Below the pieces are notes generated by a model that was given only the letters and a program-made list of their open reading frames with translations, was not told where the DNA came from and did not search any database. From Patella vulgata (Eukaryota > Mollusca > Gastropoda > Patellidae), in the NCBI RefSeq assembly GCF_932274485.2, contig NC_065879.2, positions 59,913,459-59,977,458 of the forward strand: DNA of 64,000 bases, given 5' to 3'. Below are positions 20,891 through 33,774 of this stretch, piece by piece; positions within the stretch are counted from its first letter, which is position 1; every line of letters begins with the position of its first letter. A program made the translations under genes and the position numbers.

Positions 20891-23800
20891 AATTGAAGAC
20901 TTTTTCTGTTGTGGTCTTTGAATAGATGCCCTTTGTGAAATGTAATCAGGAAATATCCTTTGTTGTAGAGTTGTTGTAGTATGGTAATTAAAACATGCAT
21001 ATTGCAATAGTTATTGTCAATTGTTTTTAGTTACATATCATTGTGAGGAAGATTATTCTTCAACAGTTATTTGAAATTAATTTAGGGTTTAGATAGAATG
21101 AAATTGTTACTTTAAAGCTTGTGCAATATATATTATGCGGCAAATCAATTTTATTATGTTATGTAGATATATATATTTAGAGTTTTATTTTATGTTATAA
21201 TTGCTTTTTAGAGATTTTATTTTTACACCTATCATTTATTCCATGATATATTTAACACTTGATCTGCATTCTCTGATATTCATTAGCTGCTTTTACACCA
21301 TGCATAGGATGATTTAGCTTCATATTGCAGTGTAATGGTTAGCGCTAAAAATTTTTAAAAAATACACTCAACTCGGTGGGACAGAAAAATACTGCACTAA
21401 ATAAATATGGCATCTCTTTGGTCTCAATTGATGTAAATGTAGCTGAAGCAGCTAAAGTCTCTTGCTTACACTTTATTTCTTTCTACTGTCATGATCATTT
21501 ATTTTCTTACTGACTTTTAAAGTTGCAGTGTCATTACAACACCCACAATCAAGAATTTTTGACAGATCTGTTATAAAATCTCAGGAATGTGAGCCTTTAA
21601 TGATTTTTTTTTTCCCACATTATAACACCTACTGTTGAGTATTATTTTGGTTAATTAGTTTCGAAGTCACAGGGCTGTTTCATTGGGTCAGAAGTAAGAC
21701 ACCTACAACCAAATTCAGAAATTTTAAATCCCAGTTTGGAGATTCAACCTGCTGATTTTGAAAGGCAGTGTTGTACTGGACACAGTTAATAGAAAATCTC
21801 CATATCTTTTGGTTTGAGTTCATGGTTAATTAAAGATACATTATGGGAGGTAAGATAAAGAGATGGCAGTTCTCGCTATAATAGTTAAAAACTAGATAGT
21901 GTAAAGGTAATTTGCTGAAAATTTCAGTCAAATTGATCCACTATGAGCCGAGAAAGAAGCGGGTGAAATTTTTGCATAGTCTCAGTTATCATTACTAAAA
22001 TCATTAATATAAACAGCATAGTCTCGATTATCCACTCTTTTTGATTTAATTATCAATGGCCATTAGCTGCATACAGGAATCTAATCCAGCCAACATCGAA
22101 GGCTAGCCTTGACATTGAGAGTTTATTATGGTCTGGATAAGTTAATTAATGTCTAATTCAGGGCTTCCACTTCAAAATTGTCACTACCGGTCATTTTTGA
22201 TAACGCACGAAAACTTTTAAAGTAAATTCATATTTCATGTTTTTTATTCATGGTATGGTATTGTGAATTCACGCGTCTATACCACTTTGTCACATGATAG
22301 GGTAGTGGTACACAAAAAAAAATATATTTGACTTAAAACTGAAATATTAGTAAGGCTTATGATAATTATTTATTAATTAATTAAATATTCCATTTTGGCT
22401 ACTTAAATAACGAAATAGTTGAATTGGCCGTAGAAAAACCATTTCAGTAGCTCACACGTAATTACCACGTGCTCCATAGTAAATACACTGACCTGGATAA
22501 TTTTGAGTTGTAACACAATAACTTCGATATGAAGATAAATATATAATTATCCACGGCATATTTCTCACATTTATTCGTTTTAAGACCATCTCTTACGGAA
22601 TTACGGGTCGCAGAATTGTGACGTAAATCCTAATAATGTATAACTAAATGACTAACGGATAACTAACTTCCCAGCTAACGACACTAGCACCCCCTAGAAT
22701 ATCGTCGTGTGTAAGAGTAACCGTATATACACGACATATTTTCTACACGTGGAATTATCAATATCGCTGCACAATAGAACTGGAATACGTAATTTTCTTA
22801 ATTTTTCTGTAAGCAAGTTAACTATTCTCTAGATTTTATTTCTACAATTTCCACAAGGCCATAATACCGCTATAAAAATTTATAAATGCATTTTTCTCCC
22901 AACACGTACATGTACGTTCTTGAGGACTTCCGTAATTTCTATGCTGTTTTTATTTTATATGACAGTTGGTTGGATGCGAAGAGCAGTATTTTATATAATT
23001 GCCTTTTTTCGAAGCTCATAATAACCTTGTTTACATCGTGCCTGACCGTAATAGCGGTAAACGGCTTTGATGTTGAAAATCCTTCTGACACGTGGACAAT
23101 ACGTGAATGATTAACAATGGACCGCTTCACGTCGTTGATTAGATTCCCACTTATCAATTAACTTTTATTGTTCTCTACCAGACACTCATCATTAATTATC
23201 AACACAACACTCAGTATAATCTGTTGACGACTATTGTATTTATACAACTCTATAACACCAATCACGAGATTGACTTCTATACCCGTGCATTCTTGTATAG
23301 TTACATAGTGGAGGTCGATCGTAGCCATGTTTGAAAATTGGGTTTTGGAAAAAAAGACTCTCTTTCCGGTGTGCAAAATGACCATTAGGTCAGATCTAGG
23401 AACGGTCATTTTCCATAGTCGTAGGTCTCGACCGGCATATACGACCGACGTGGAACCCATGGTCTAATTGATGATTTTAGATAACATTTCAGGCCTAAAG
23501 AAAGACATGTAATAAGCAGATTTTGCTCTTGCATAATGCATGTTTAATGCCTTAATTATGATATAGAGTTATGGTTTTATTGGTATCACAGTTGCCCATC
23601 TACGCTACCAAAGAAATTTTTTGGTTGTCAGGAAGCATGTGTTTAGCAAGAGACATCATTACTTTAATCATTTTAACATTTTATTTATCCATAATTGCTC
23701 ATGTTTGTGCTATTCTTTTAACTTTATTTAAACCATTTGCGGTATTAGCCATATAATTATAATTTATGTATTGAACTGGGTTGATGTGATGCATTATGTT

Positions 23801-24169
23801 TAGTCAATGGATCTCAACAGAGCGATCAGGAAACCCTTGTCAGATCTGTTGTGGAGATTTGTAATTGATCGATTTACAGTACTATAGTACTAAAGTAAAA
23901 GATCAAACATAAGTAAAATAGCACTTGAGCGGGGATGGCGGTTGCATGAATAAGTCAGGCACTTGGTTCAGTTGCTTTTTTAGTTGGTGAATATTGATGT
24001 GTTTCTCAAAATGCATATTAGTAAGTAAAAGATGAGGTTTTCATTCAAGTTGAAAGGTTTTATATGTTTTGTTCACTGGAAAGAACATGAAACCAATCTA
24101 ATTTTATTTATTTCTGACAGGTATGGTAGTTAATCTTGATAAGTTTTTAGTGTCTCTTAAATGGCCCCA
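20891..24169. other. Mostly unique AT-rich DNA, no supported gene
   Basis: No open frame here has convincing support. A hydrophobic frame at 23592-23756 follows a possible acceptor (GGTATCACAG) and reads PIYATKEIFWLSGSM and onward to a stop, but has no other backing. At about 22159 the sequence CAGGGCTTCCACTTC resembles a hAT terminus without a visible partner. The stretch 22590-22760 is richer in CpG than its surroundings. Confidence 0.4.
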
Positions 24170-24252
24170 TTACCTACAGCAACAACCTTTGTGGACTGCT
24201 AGGACAAGTTAGCTGCTGTAGGTGCATGATTCATTGACTGACAACCTATTTT
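24170..24252 (+). repeat. Remnant 3' end of a family C-like element
   Basis: CCATTACCTACAGCAACAAC, GTGGACTGCTAGGACAAG, GTAGGTGCATGATTC and GACAACCTATTTT match the final section of the C-like element ending at 9226 and the C termini in general. Nothing of the core remains. Confidence 0.5.
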
Positions 24253-24349
24253 CGCTTTTGTATTTGTATTAACCAGACTATATCCGTTAGCTCTGAATAT
24301 TTTTCTCATTTGGTTTGGTTGGGTTTGTTTTGCTTTGCTTTGCTTTGTA

Positions 24350-25548
24350 CTTTCATGTGGACGTATATTGTCGTCGCTCCTGTCTGTCCGTCCGTCCACG
24401 ATTTTTTGTGAACACTCTACAGGTCACAATTTTTATCCGATTTCAATGAGACTTGAAATATAGGTTTATCACAATAAGATCTCTGTTCCTTTTGATATTG
24501 GCATGTATTGGACTGTAACTTCATGGATTATGACCCCTGATTGTACGAAAAATCACGTTTTTAGCTTGTGAACACTGTAGAGGTCACAATTTTTATCCAA
24601 TTTGGTTTAAACTTGAAATCTATGTTTATAACCCACAGATCTTGTGTTTTGAGCTTGTGGAACCCATAGAATAGAGGTCACAATTTTTAGCCGATTAAAA
24701 ATAACGTTTGAATATATCACCGTTACACCATAATGTTTGTTGAGTTCAAATTTCGTGAAAATCGGGCCAAAACTGCCGAACAAAATTGCCACCCTTTGTA
24801 CGCAAATAGTGTAAACATCTGGTAAATCAAGGTTGTGAACCCTCTAAAGGTCGCAATTTTGATCTGATTTCGCTGAAACTTGAAATACATGTTTATAACC
24901 CAAAGATATTGGTTCCTTTCGATATTCGTGCATATCGGATCGTAACTTCCTGAATTATGGCCCTTGATTGAACAAAAAATCAAGTTTTTAGCTTGTGGTC
25001 CCTGTAGAGGTCATAATTTTTATCCAATTTAAAAAAAACGTGTGAATATATCACCATTACACACTAAGATCTTGGTTCCTTTTGATAATTGTGGATACCC
25101 GAACTTAACTTCCTGGATTATGGCCCCCAATTGTTCGAAAAGTCGCATTTTTAGCTTGCAGTTTCTCTAGAGGTCACAATTTTTTTTCGATTTTAAAAAC
25201 CATTTAAATACATCACCATTCCACCATAATGAAGGTTGAATTCTTATTCCGGGAAAATTGAAATGAAACTGCCCAACAAAATGGCAGCTCTTTGTACGCA
25301 AATTGTGTAGAAGTGTGTAATACGAAGGTTGTGGACCCTCTAGAGGTCACAATTTTTATCCGATTTTGATGAAACTTAAAACATATCTTTATATCCCAAA
25401 GATCTCAGTCCCTTTTGATATTTGGACATTTCAGTCCATAACTTTCTGGATTATTGCCCCTGATTGTACAAAAAATCGCGTTTGTTTATAGCTTGTTCTC
25501 TATCCATCTCTTGCAAAATGTGGGTGTATCCTATCTGGCAGCCGCTGG
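24350..25548 (+). mobile_element. Family A tandem-core element, copy A4
   Basis: The right hairpin arm (TTTCATGTGGACGTATATTG) and CTGTCTGTCCGTCCGTCC leader are present. The core alternates the GAGGTCACAATTTTTATCC half-unit with the ATATATCACCGTTACACC half-unit. It ends GCAAAATGTGGGTGTATCC and CTATCTGGCAGCCGCTGG. Confidence 0.8.
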
Positions 25549-25703
25549 TTAATACTCTGTACTTCAAGTATAGAAGATATCTTTGGACTTTAAATACTTG
25601 TACTTATTAAATAGTAGCAGTATTTTAATCTTAACATTGCCTTTCAAATATTTATAGATAAAGAATATATTTGAATATATATCTTACTACTAATTTGATC
25701 TAG

Positions 25704-25860
25704 GTTCTTTTGAGTACAGACAACTCTGTGTTGTGGCCATAGGAACAGTGTTGGCTTCAGTCATTCCGATGATGTTTTTGCACTTGTTCGTCTTCGAAAG
25801 TGTAATATCTTTTCTCCATTCCTTTCAAAGTGTATTTTATTCAGTAATTTTGACATTGGA
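25704..25860 (+). CDS. Possible host exon encoding a hydrophobic segment (weak)
   Basis: After a possible acceptor (TTTGATCTAG, phase 1) the frame reads SFEYRQLCVVAIGTVLASVI and continues hydrophobic (PMMFLHLFVF). This could be one or two transmembrane helices. It runs open into element A5, so the true 3' border is unknown: a weak donor GTGTAA lies near 25801. It could equally be a chance frame. Confidence 0.25.
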
Positions 25861-27588
25861 TTTTTATACGCCCACATTTTTCATGTGGATGTATATTGCC
25901 GTCGTCCCTGTCCATCTGTCCACAATTGTTTGTGAACACTCTACAGGTCACAATTTTTATCCAATTTCAATGAAACTTGAAATATAGGTTTATAACCCAC
26001 AGATCTCGGTTCCTTTCAATATTCGCGCATATCGAACCATAACTTCCTGAATTATGGCCCCTGATTGTACATAAAAATCGTGTTTTTAGCTTGTGGACCC
26101 CATAGAGGTCACAATTGTTATCCGATTTAAAACACTGTTACAATATATCACCGTTACACCCTAAGGATGGTTGAGTTTGAATTTCGTAAAAAATCGGTCC
26201 GAAACTGACGAGCAAAATGTCTGCCCATCGTTCGCAAATAGTGTCACAATATTGTGTATCAGGGTTGTGGACCCTCTGGAGGTCACAATTTTCATCTGAT
26301 TTTGATGACACCTGAAATGCATGTTTATAACCCAAATATCTTGGTTCCTTTCTTTTTTCGTACATATTGAATTATAAGTTCCTGAATTATGGTCCCTGAT
26401 TTTACGAAAAATCGCGTTTTTAATTTGTGGTCTCTGTAGAGGTCCCAATTATTATCCGATTTAGAAAAAAAAACGTTCGAATATATCACCCTTACACCCC
26501 AAGGATGGTTAAGTTCCAATTTCATGAAAATCAGACCAAAACTGCTGGACAAAATGGATGTCCCGCGTACGCAAATAGTGTAAACACCTGGTATATCAAA
26601 GTTGTGGACCCTGTAGAGGCCACAATTTTGATCCGATTTTTGATGAAACTTGAAATGTAAGTTTATAAGTCAAAGATCTTGGTTCCTTTCAATATTCAAG
26701 CATATTGGATCGTAACTTCCTGAATTATGGCCTCTGATTGTACGCAAAATCGCGATTTTTAGTTTGTGGTCACTCTAGAGGTCACAATTATTATTCGATT
26801 TAAAAAAACGTTCTAATATATAACCGTTACACCGTAATGTTTGTTGAGTTCGAATTTCTTGAAAATCGGGCTAAAACTGCCGGACAAAATGGCCACCCCT
26901 CGTATGCAAATAGTGTAAACATCTCTGGTAAATCAAGGTTGTGGTTCCTCTAAAGGTCACAATTTTGATCCGATTTCGATGAAACTTAAAATACATGATT
27001 ATAACCCAAAGATTGATTCTTTCGATATTCGCACATATCGCATCGTATCTTCCTGAATTATGGAAATTAACACATTTTTAGCTTGTTTTTAAAAAAAGTG
27101 TGAATATATCACCATTACACACTAAGATCTTGGTTCCTTTTGATAATCGCGGATACCCAAACTTAACTTCCTGGATTATGGCTCCTGATTGTTCGAAAAA
27201 TCGCTTTTTTAGCTTGCGGATTCTCTATAGGTCATAATTTTTTTCTAATTTTAAAAACTGTTAAAATACATCACCATTCCACCATAATGAAGGTTGAATT
27301 CGTATTTCGGGAAAATCGAAATGAATCTACCCAACAAAATGTGACCGCTCTTTGTACGCAAATTGTGTAAAAGTGTGTATATGAAGGTTGTGGACCCTCT
27401 AGAGGTCACAATTTTTATCCGATTTTGATGAAACTTAAAACATATCTTTATATCCCAAAGATCTCTGTCCTTTTTGATATTTGCACATTTCAGGCCATAA
27501 CTTTCTGGATTATTGCCCCTGATTGTACAAAAAATCCTGTTTGTTTTTAGCTTCTTCTCTATCCATCTCTTGCAAAATGTGGGCGTAG
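25861..27588 (+). mobile_element. Family A tandem-core element, copy A5
   Basis: The full 5' hairpin (TATACGCCCACATTTTTCATG...) and the CCCTGTCCATCTGTCC leader are followed by the longest A core in the window, with about ten half-units alternating near 161 and 176 bp. It ends TTGCAAAATGTGGGCGTAG and lacks the CTGCCTGGCAG palindrome. Confidence 0.8.
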
Positions 27589-27684
27589 ATTTAATATCTC
27601 AGACTTGTGTATGATTTGATGTACAGATGTAATTTTGGTGTTTGTGTACCGGTAGTTAAAACTTCAAATCTGTATATGAACATA

Positions 27685-27960
27685 GGTTTAGCCGAATGGT
27701 TAGCATGTGCGTGCTGTATCAAACGACCGGTCATTGAGTCAACTGGCGTGGTTTCGAATCCCCAGTTGTACGTGACAAGGAGTAGGGTCGCCTGTCCAAC
27801 CTCGTGGGTTTTCTCCAGGTCCTCCGGTTTCCTCCCACTGCTAAAGACCCCTACGCGCAAGCGAATTATTGAAATAAAATTGAACCATATGTTAGTCCCG
27901 AAATGACCTAGTTTGTGTCGAGTGGACGTTAAACCCCATTTCTCTCTCTCTCTCTCTCTT
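27685..27960 (+). mobile_element. tRNA-derived SINE, family S2, copy a
   Basis: The head is tRNA-like: TAGCCGAATGG (27689-27699) fits an A box and GTTTCGAATCC (27751-27761) a near-consensus B box. The body (GTACGTGACAAGGAGTAGG, GTGGGTTTTCTCCAGGTCC) leads to GAATTATTGAAATAAAATTG. The tail is GGACGTTAAACCCCATTTC and a CT microsatellite. The tail motif is shared with SINE family S1. Confidence 0.85.
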
Positions 27961-28020
27961 CAAGGGGCTGAACCATATAAATTAAATGGCTTCCATTTAA
28001 CTTCTATTAGTTTTATTGTC

Positions 28021-29676
28021 ATAGCATAGGGGACTATTAAAATATGTCTGTCTGTCCGTCCAACTATTTGGGACACAATAACTCTCCTTCTGATTGAGCT
28101 AGAATGTTCAAACTTGGTGTAGGTGTGTTTATTGGGTCAATGCCTTGATGGAGTTCGAAGATGAGCATTTTCTGCTTAGGGTAAGCAGAGATAAGCAATT
28201 TGATTGGTTGATGCTTTTGGACACAATAACTTGAGTTCTAATTAAGTGAGTGATTAAACTTAGTGTATAGTTTCATGACATCAATACCTTGACTAAGTTT
28301 GATAATGAGCATTTTCTGCTCAGGATAAACAGAGCGATAAGCAATTTGATTGGTCGAGACAGTGGAACACAATAACTCTCCTTCTAACTGGGGTAAAATT
28401 TTCAAACTTGGTGTAGACGTTCATTAGGTGACTGCATAGATGAGCATTTTCTGCTTACAGTAAGCAGCGATAGATAAGCAATTTGATTGGCTGATGCTTT
28501 GCGACATGATAACTTTGGTTATAATTAAGTGGGTGTGATGAAATTTGGTGCATAGTTTCATCACATCAATACCTTGACTAAGTTCGTTAATGAGCATTTT
28601 CTGCTCTGGGTAAGCAGAGAGATAAGCCATTTGATTGGTCAAGTCTTTGGAGCTCGACAGCCTTGATTCTAATTGAGTGATAGTGGTGAAACTTCATGTA
28701 TAAGCTACATCAATAACTTCAATCTGTTTCATAGAGTATGACGAAAGTCTTCTAATATCTCTGTAAAAGATGACTGCCTTCAACACGTGACGTCATATCA
28801 CCGGGCGTCAATCATTGGCTCAATGGCACGTGCATAAGACGTTACTGATTCGAGCCTTTTACTCATTTTAATACCCATTTACACTAGAATAGGAAATAAT
28901 TTTTACCTATAAATACTTTAAACGTCTTTATTTTTCTAATACATAAAAATTTTTTTTAGAATTTAATTTGTCGGAGGAAAAAAGTTAATATTTGTGGCTC
29001 ATTAAGTCGCATCGATGTCATCCTTATCAGTGATTTAGCGGCCTAGCGAATATTCACTGCGGATCAGTGTGCAATAACTTAACAAAGTTCGCTGCTGAGC
29101 ATTTTCTGCTTAGACAGGCAAAGTAGAGATTTCTAATTGAGGTAGAATGTTCAAACTTGATAGGTGAATGCCTTGATAGAGTATGATCATGTGCATTTTC
29201 CACTAAGGCTAAGCAGTTTGAGTTTAATTGTTGAGGACTTTGGAATACGATAACTTTGGTTCTTGTTGGGTAGGAGCGATGAAACTCTGAGTATAGATTC
29301 ATTATATCAATACAATGACTAAGTTCGAGGATGAGAATTTTCAGCTTAGGCTAAGGAGCAATAAGCAATTTGATCGGTCAAGACTTTGAAACATAACAAC
29401 TCTGCTTTTAATTGAGGTAGAATGTTTAAACTTGATGTAGATGTTCATTAGGTGAATATCTTGACTGAGTTTAATGATTAACATTTCCCACTAAAGCTAA
29501 GCAGAGACAAGCAATTTCATTGGTTGATGCTTTTGGACAAAATAACTTTGATTCTAACTGATGGAAAGTGATGAAACTTAGTGTATAGTTGATAATCCGT
29601 TTGATTTGATTGCTCGATATGTGTCATCTATTTATTTTGGGATTTTGGCGGGGGGACATCAGCCTCACTGTTGGCT
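28021..29676 (+). mobile_element. Family B tandem-core element, copy B3, with an insertion
   Basis: The left arm of the 5' hairpin is lost: the element enters at AGGGGACTATTAAAATATG, then GTCTGTCTGTCCGTCC. It has several 147-bp units. One unit is split by the 352-bp element at 28720-29071. The 3' end is complete: GGCGGGGGGACATCAGCCTC and TTGGCTT. Confidence 0.8.
28720..29071. mobile_element. Unclassified 352-bp insertion with 9-bp duplication
   Basis: CAATAACTT occurs at 28711-28719 and 29072-29080, interrupting a B unit. The insert starts CAATCTGTTTCATAGAG and ends CGGATCAGTGTG; the ends pair only over a few bases. Inside is a CpG-bearing stretch (CACGTGACGTCATATCACCG). The 8-9 bp duplication suits hAT- or MULE-type transposition. 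Confidence 0.55.
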
Positions 29677-32126
29677 TGTTTTACATTTAGATTAACTTCA
29701 CAATCTCTTCAAATAAATTGGGGCATTTTTTAATGTCATATAAATTGTGACCTGACACTCATACACCATTTGTACGGATTAATGTATAAATTCTGCTGGA
29801 AGACAGCTCCAGCTGTATTATTACAACTATTTAAAAGAGAACACCAGAAATTGCCATTTGTTTATATTTTTTTCATTATCTCACATTAAAATAGTTTTAA
29901 AATTGCCTAACCTGAAATACAAATCATTTTCACTTTAATTAGCAAATTAAGATGGTGGATGTGACTTCATCCAGGTAATTGTTGGTTGCTAATTATCAAC
30001 AAAACAATATGGTCATGATATTATACTATAATTATAGCCACACTCTGTATCATTGTATCATGAAAACACATGGTTATAGAAATTTCTTGTGTTGAATATA
30101 CATGTGCAACTCTTTCTTTATAAATAGTAACTGACAGTGTTCCGTATAAGGTCACATCTGATATCTTAATTTAAAATTTAATAATGGAAGTGGAAATGAT
30201 TTGCAGTTCGATAATGAATAAAATATAAAACAAGTTATGAAGGTAGAATGCCCCTTAATTTATAACTTTGTTTCGTAAAGAATTAAGAGAGATGGTTTCA
30301 ATATGCAGCCCTACTCATGTTTTCCAATAAATGTTGTATTATTCTAATTCTGATATTATGTCAATTAAATCTTACCCATAGAAGATGGTTGATGTCTGTA
30401 ATCAAGCATTTTTGGGGTATGTTGTGCAGGTCCTGATAAAAAATAAATGGGATAGTCATTGTCATTTGCATTTTGATTATCGACGACATATTTTTCTTGT
30501 CTTTTGTCTTTATTGAAACGAAATCATAGTAACCAAAATGTTATGTTGTGATATATTTTTTTTAAAGAATAGAATTTTACTATGAAAATTAAAATTAGAT
30601 TTATCTTAAATACAAATTATGGTGTAAATGACTATATCAGTATTGTTGAAACTTTTTAACAATTTTTTTTAAAAGAATCATACCTTTTGTAGATGAAATG
30701 TTGTGTTTTTAATTGTTAAAGATTTGTGTTTGGCTCTCATTTAGAAAATTGTATATAATGTACTTAATTGAGAAAATATTCTTTATATATTTCACTGTTG
30801 TGATGTACTGTTAATTGTTATTGTGTTTTAAAGTTTAGGAATGAAAAATATTAGTCCAGATAAAAGTACAGTAGGCCTACATATTTTTTTATATCATAAT
30901 TTCATAATGAAAGTTTTTCATTTTATTTGATGATATCTGTGTTTAAAAAATGTCTATATCGTCATTATTCTACACATGTTTTATGAATTGCTTTCCTTGA
31001 AGTTTGATTAGTCATCACTCTTCATTCTATAGCCAGTGAACTATAGAAATATTAAAAAAAAATTGTAATGAAATCAAAGTTTGTAATATACTTAATTTAA
31101 ATGTTGAATTATTGCTTTTTAAAAGAAATCTCAAATGGCAGATGTATATTAGGCTAACTGTGTTAATATTGAATCAAACCACACCCAAAAAAACGAAGGT
31201 AGAATTGCTTTGATATGATTGGATGATGTGAATGAGAGAATTTCTCTTTTAATCAATGAATGTTAATCTAGGTTTGACTGCAATAAATCTTATTATAATA
31301 GTTTAACAGTTGTTTTTATAATTGGCGAGGAATTCAGATTGAAGATAATAGGGTATGAGAAATGTGAAACTATCCGTGCTAGACCTTTATTGTTTAGAGA
31401 GGTCTTTCCTCACTGTTATTCAATGTGTATGAGGTGCTACTATTATGGATTGAGGAAAGAAATTGAGATAAGGATTTTGTTTTGGGAACCAAATGTAGGC
31501 AGATTGAAATGCATCTTAGTATAGGTTATTCTTAGAATGACCAAAGTGTTTGTTTTGGGGGGGGGGGGGGTAAACTCCTTTTTGAGTTATATTTAATTGC
31601 TTGGGCGACCAGAATTTGTAATAAAAAAATAAATAAACCCATTATGTTAAAGGAGCTAAACCTCTCTGATTTGGTTCAGATTAAAGTATTGAATTGGGTT
31701 CGTTTGATATGTTATTTCGACCAATGATGTTTAAGAATCTGTAAGATAACGTTTTCTTTTTGAAAATTAGTAGCAACTTGGTTTGTTAACTAATTTTAGT
31801 TTCATCATGGGTTTAAAATGGATACTATTGAACATAAAGTAAGTTACATCTCAACACTTGTTCTGGCTCTTAAATGTAATCAACGCAAATCAACACATTA
31901 AATTTTACCAAAATCATAGAGTTTTAGTCATTTTAACATTTTTTCTAATACATCTCAATTTGAACAAGTTTGATGTAGCCAAATAAAAAAAATCAACACA
32001 TTGGCAGGTCTGCATTTTGGTGTGCAGGTAAATTCTCCATTTAAAAATAAGTCAACTGGGCAGCTGAATGGTCCAAAATGTGCCCATTACATACCATGGT
32101 CTTTCATTGATTCTAATGTTATAGTT
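29677..32126. other. AT-rich unique DNA, no gene seen
   Basis: Long AT-rich stretch with no splice-bounded open frame. AATAAA near 30221 and several T-runs are compatible with intron or untranslated sequence. A run of 14 G lies at 31557-31570. Confidence 0.45.
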
Positions 32127-32134
32127 TCAATCAT

Positions 32135-32300
32135 ACACTTGTACGTGACACGGAGTAGGATCACCAGCTTAACCATGCAATTTTTCTGTGGACTCTCTGG
32201 TTTCCTACCTCTGCCTAGGTCCTAGACACATCATATGTTTGTTAAAAAATGATGTTGTTTATGGTGATTTGATGTTAAATGCAACTTCACTAATTGTTTG
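32135..32300 (+). mobile_element. Degraded SINE, family S2-related
   Basis: TTGTACGTGACACGGAGTAGG, GTGGACTCTCTGGTTTCC and GATTTGATGTTAAATGCAAC follow the order of S2 body and tail with many differences. The tRNA-like head is not recognisable. Confidence 0.5.
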
Positions 32301-32338
32301 AAAGACAATATTATCAAGAGTGCTATGCTTTTGTGAGG

Positions 32339-32711
32339 CGACAGCCATGGTGGCTCAGTGAGTAAGATGTTGACTTGCTAACCTGGAGGTTCCATGTTTG
32401 ATCCCTGTGTTAACCAAGAAAGTTCATCGGGATTTTCCAGCATGGTTCTCCCTTGTCAGTGGAGCAGAACGGGAGGGCCTGGCAACGGAAAATGTATAGT
32501 TGTTAGGATGGGATGAAAAACCAATGTCCTGTGTATGCATTGGCATGCACATAAAAGAACCCTTTTCAGTTAAAATTCAACAAAGAGTACGCAGTACGTA
32601 GCATGGCTGTCCACGCAAAATTTCCCTCATAGCACACTGTATGGCGTATGCCTGTCCTCATTAGCCCAGTCGAGACAGAACAGTAGGACGTTAAATCCCA
32701 TTTAATTTCTG
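32339..32711 (+). mobile_element. tRNA-derived SINE, family S1, copy c
   Basis: TTGTGAGG flanks it (32331-32338 and 32712-32719). The head reads CATGGTGGCTCAGTGAGTAA, and GTTTGATCC stands at the B box. The body (TCCCTTGTCAGTGGAGCAG) and tail (GGACGTTAAATCCC) match the other copies. It is more diverged than copy d. Confidence 0.8.
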
Positions 32712-32719
32712 TTGTGAGG

Positions 32720-33774
32720 TATAACTTGTAACAGTTATAGTGTTTAGTACTATCAACATCTTCATGAATTCCATCATCTACAACTAATAGAAACAGTTAC
32801 AGATATCTATTCTTCAATCACCCTCCCAATGGAATGATTGATATTGTCCAACCGTGAATGGCCATAGTTTGAACTTATGGATACTATGGTATGCTATTCA
32901 TGTAGATTTTACTGATTCCCCTGGGAGTAGTGATATAAATTACCATGACAACTGAATCAATAGCATCGTCTGTGATTCAATTACAGTAATCTATAGACAC
33001 CTTCCTCCCACAATACTACCCATAGCATTATTGCCAAAATAACCCATCATTTACAGATCATCTCGTGGAGCCATTTAGTGACTTCTTACTAATTCCCATC
33101 TGTTCGAGTGACTGGTTTTCTGGTCTGAATTTAACATACTGGATGAAACAGTCCAATATATCAGCTGACATGAAAAGGCAGACTTTATTGGTACCCACCA
33201 CACTTCAAGCCATGAGATTTACTTGTCAACTAATGTGAATAAAAGGTCTCAAAAAAGATCATTGATGACAGAATTCAGCATTTTAAAACTTAGAGATTTT
33301 GTGCCAAGTAGATGATTCTATTCTATCAGACAAAAGATGCTGAAAACAGATAATTGTTCTACAAAATCTTGGAATAATTACTGTGGAAAAAGGTACAAAC
33401 TGTGATCAGAGACCACACCTCCCATCTCAGTTGAAACTTTGTCAACAATTGCTTTGAAAATAATATATAAATTGTATTATTTAAGATCTTGAATTACACA
33501 CCTCCAGACTATATCTCCCATAGCTTGAGTGATTCATGCACAGAACAAAAATCCAAGAAACAAGCTATTTTGGGGGCTTATTTTAACATATATGATAAGA
33601 CTTACCATTAAAAACATCATTCATGAACAAAAAGTAACCATTTGAATGTATTTTGTTGAAAAGTTGATCACCCCATGTGGGGTTACAGCAGTAGATTTTT
33701 AGGTCACAAAGAGTTTTATGTTTCTTGGTCACATTAAAGTTTCAACTTTATCTCTGAAAAACGAATTCTTAATT
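32720..33774. other. No gene seen
   Basis: Moderately AT-rich sequence without supported open frames or repeats that I recognise. Confidence 0.45.

Noticed and set aside
23158-23460. 100-codon minus-strand frame
   Set aside because: No recognisable domain, no flanking splice sites, and the region otherwise looks non-coding.
23571-23756. Hydrophobic 61-codon frame with an acceptor-like GGTATCACAG
   Set aside because: Short, AT-rich and lacking a convincing pyrimidine tract or neighbouring exon; kept only as a remark under the surrounding stretch.
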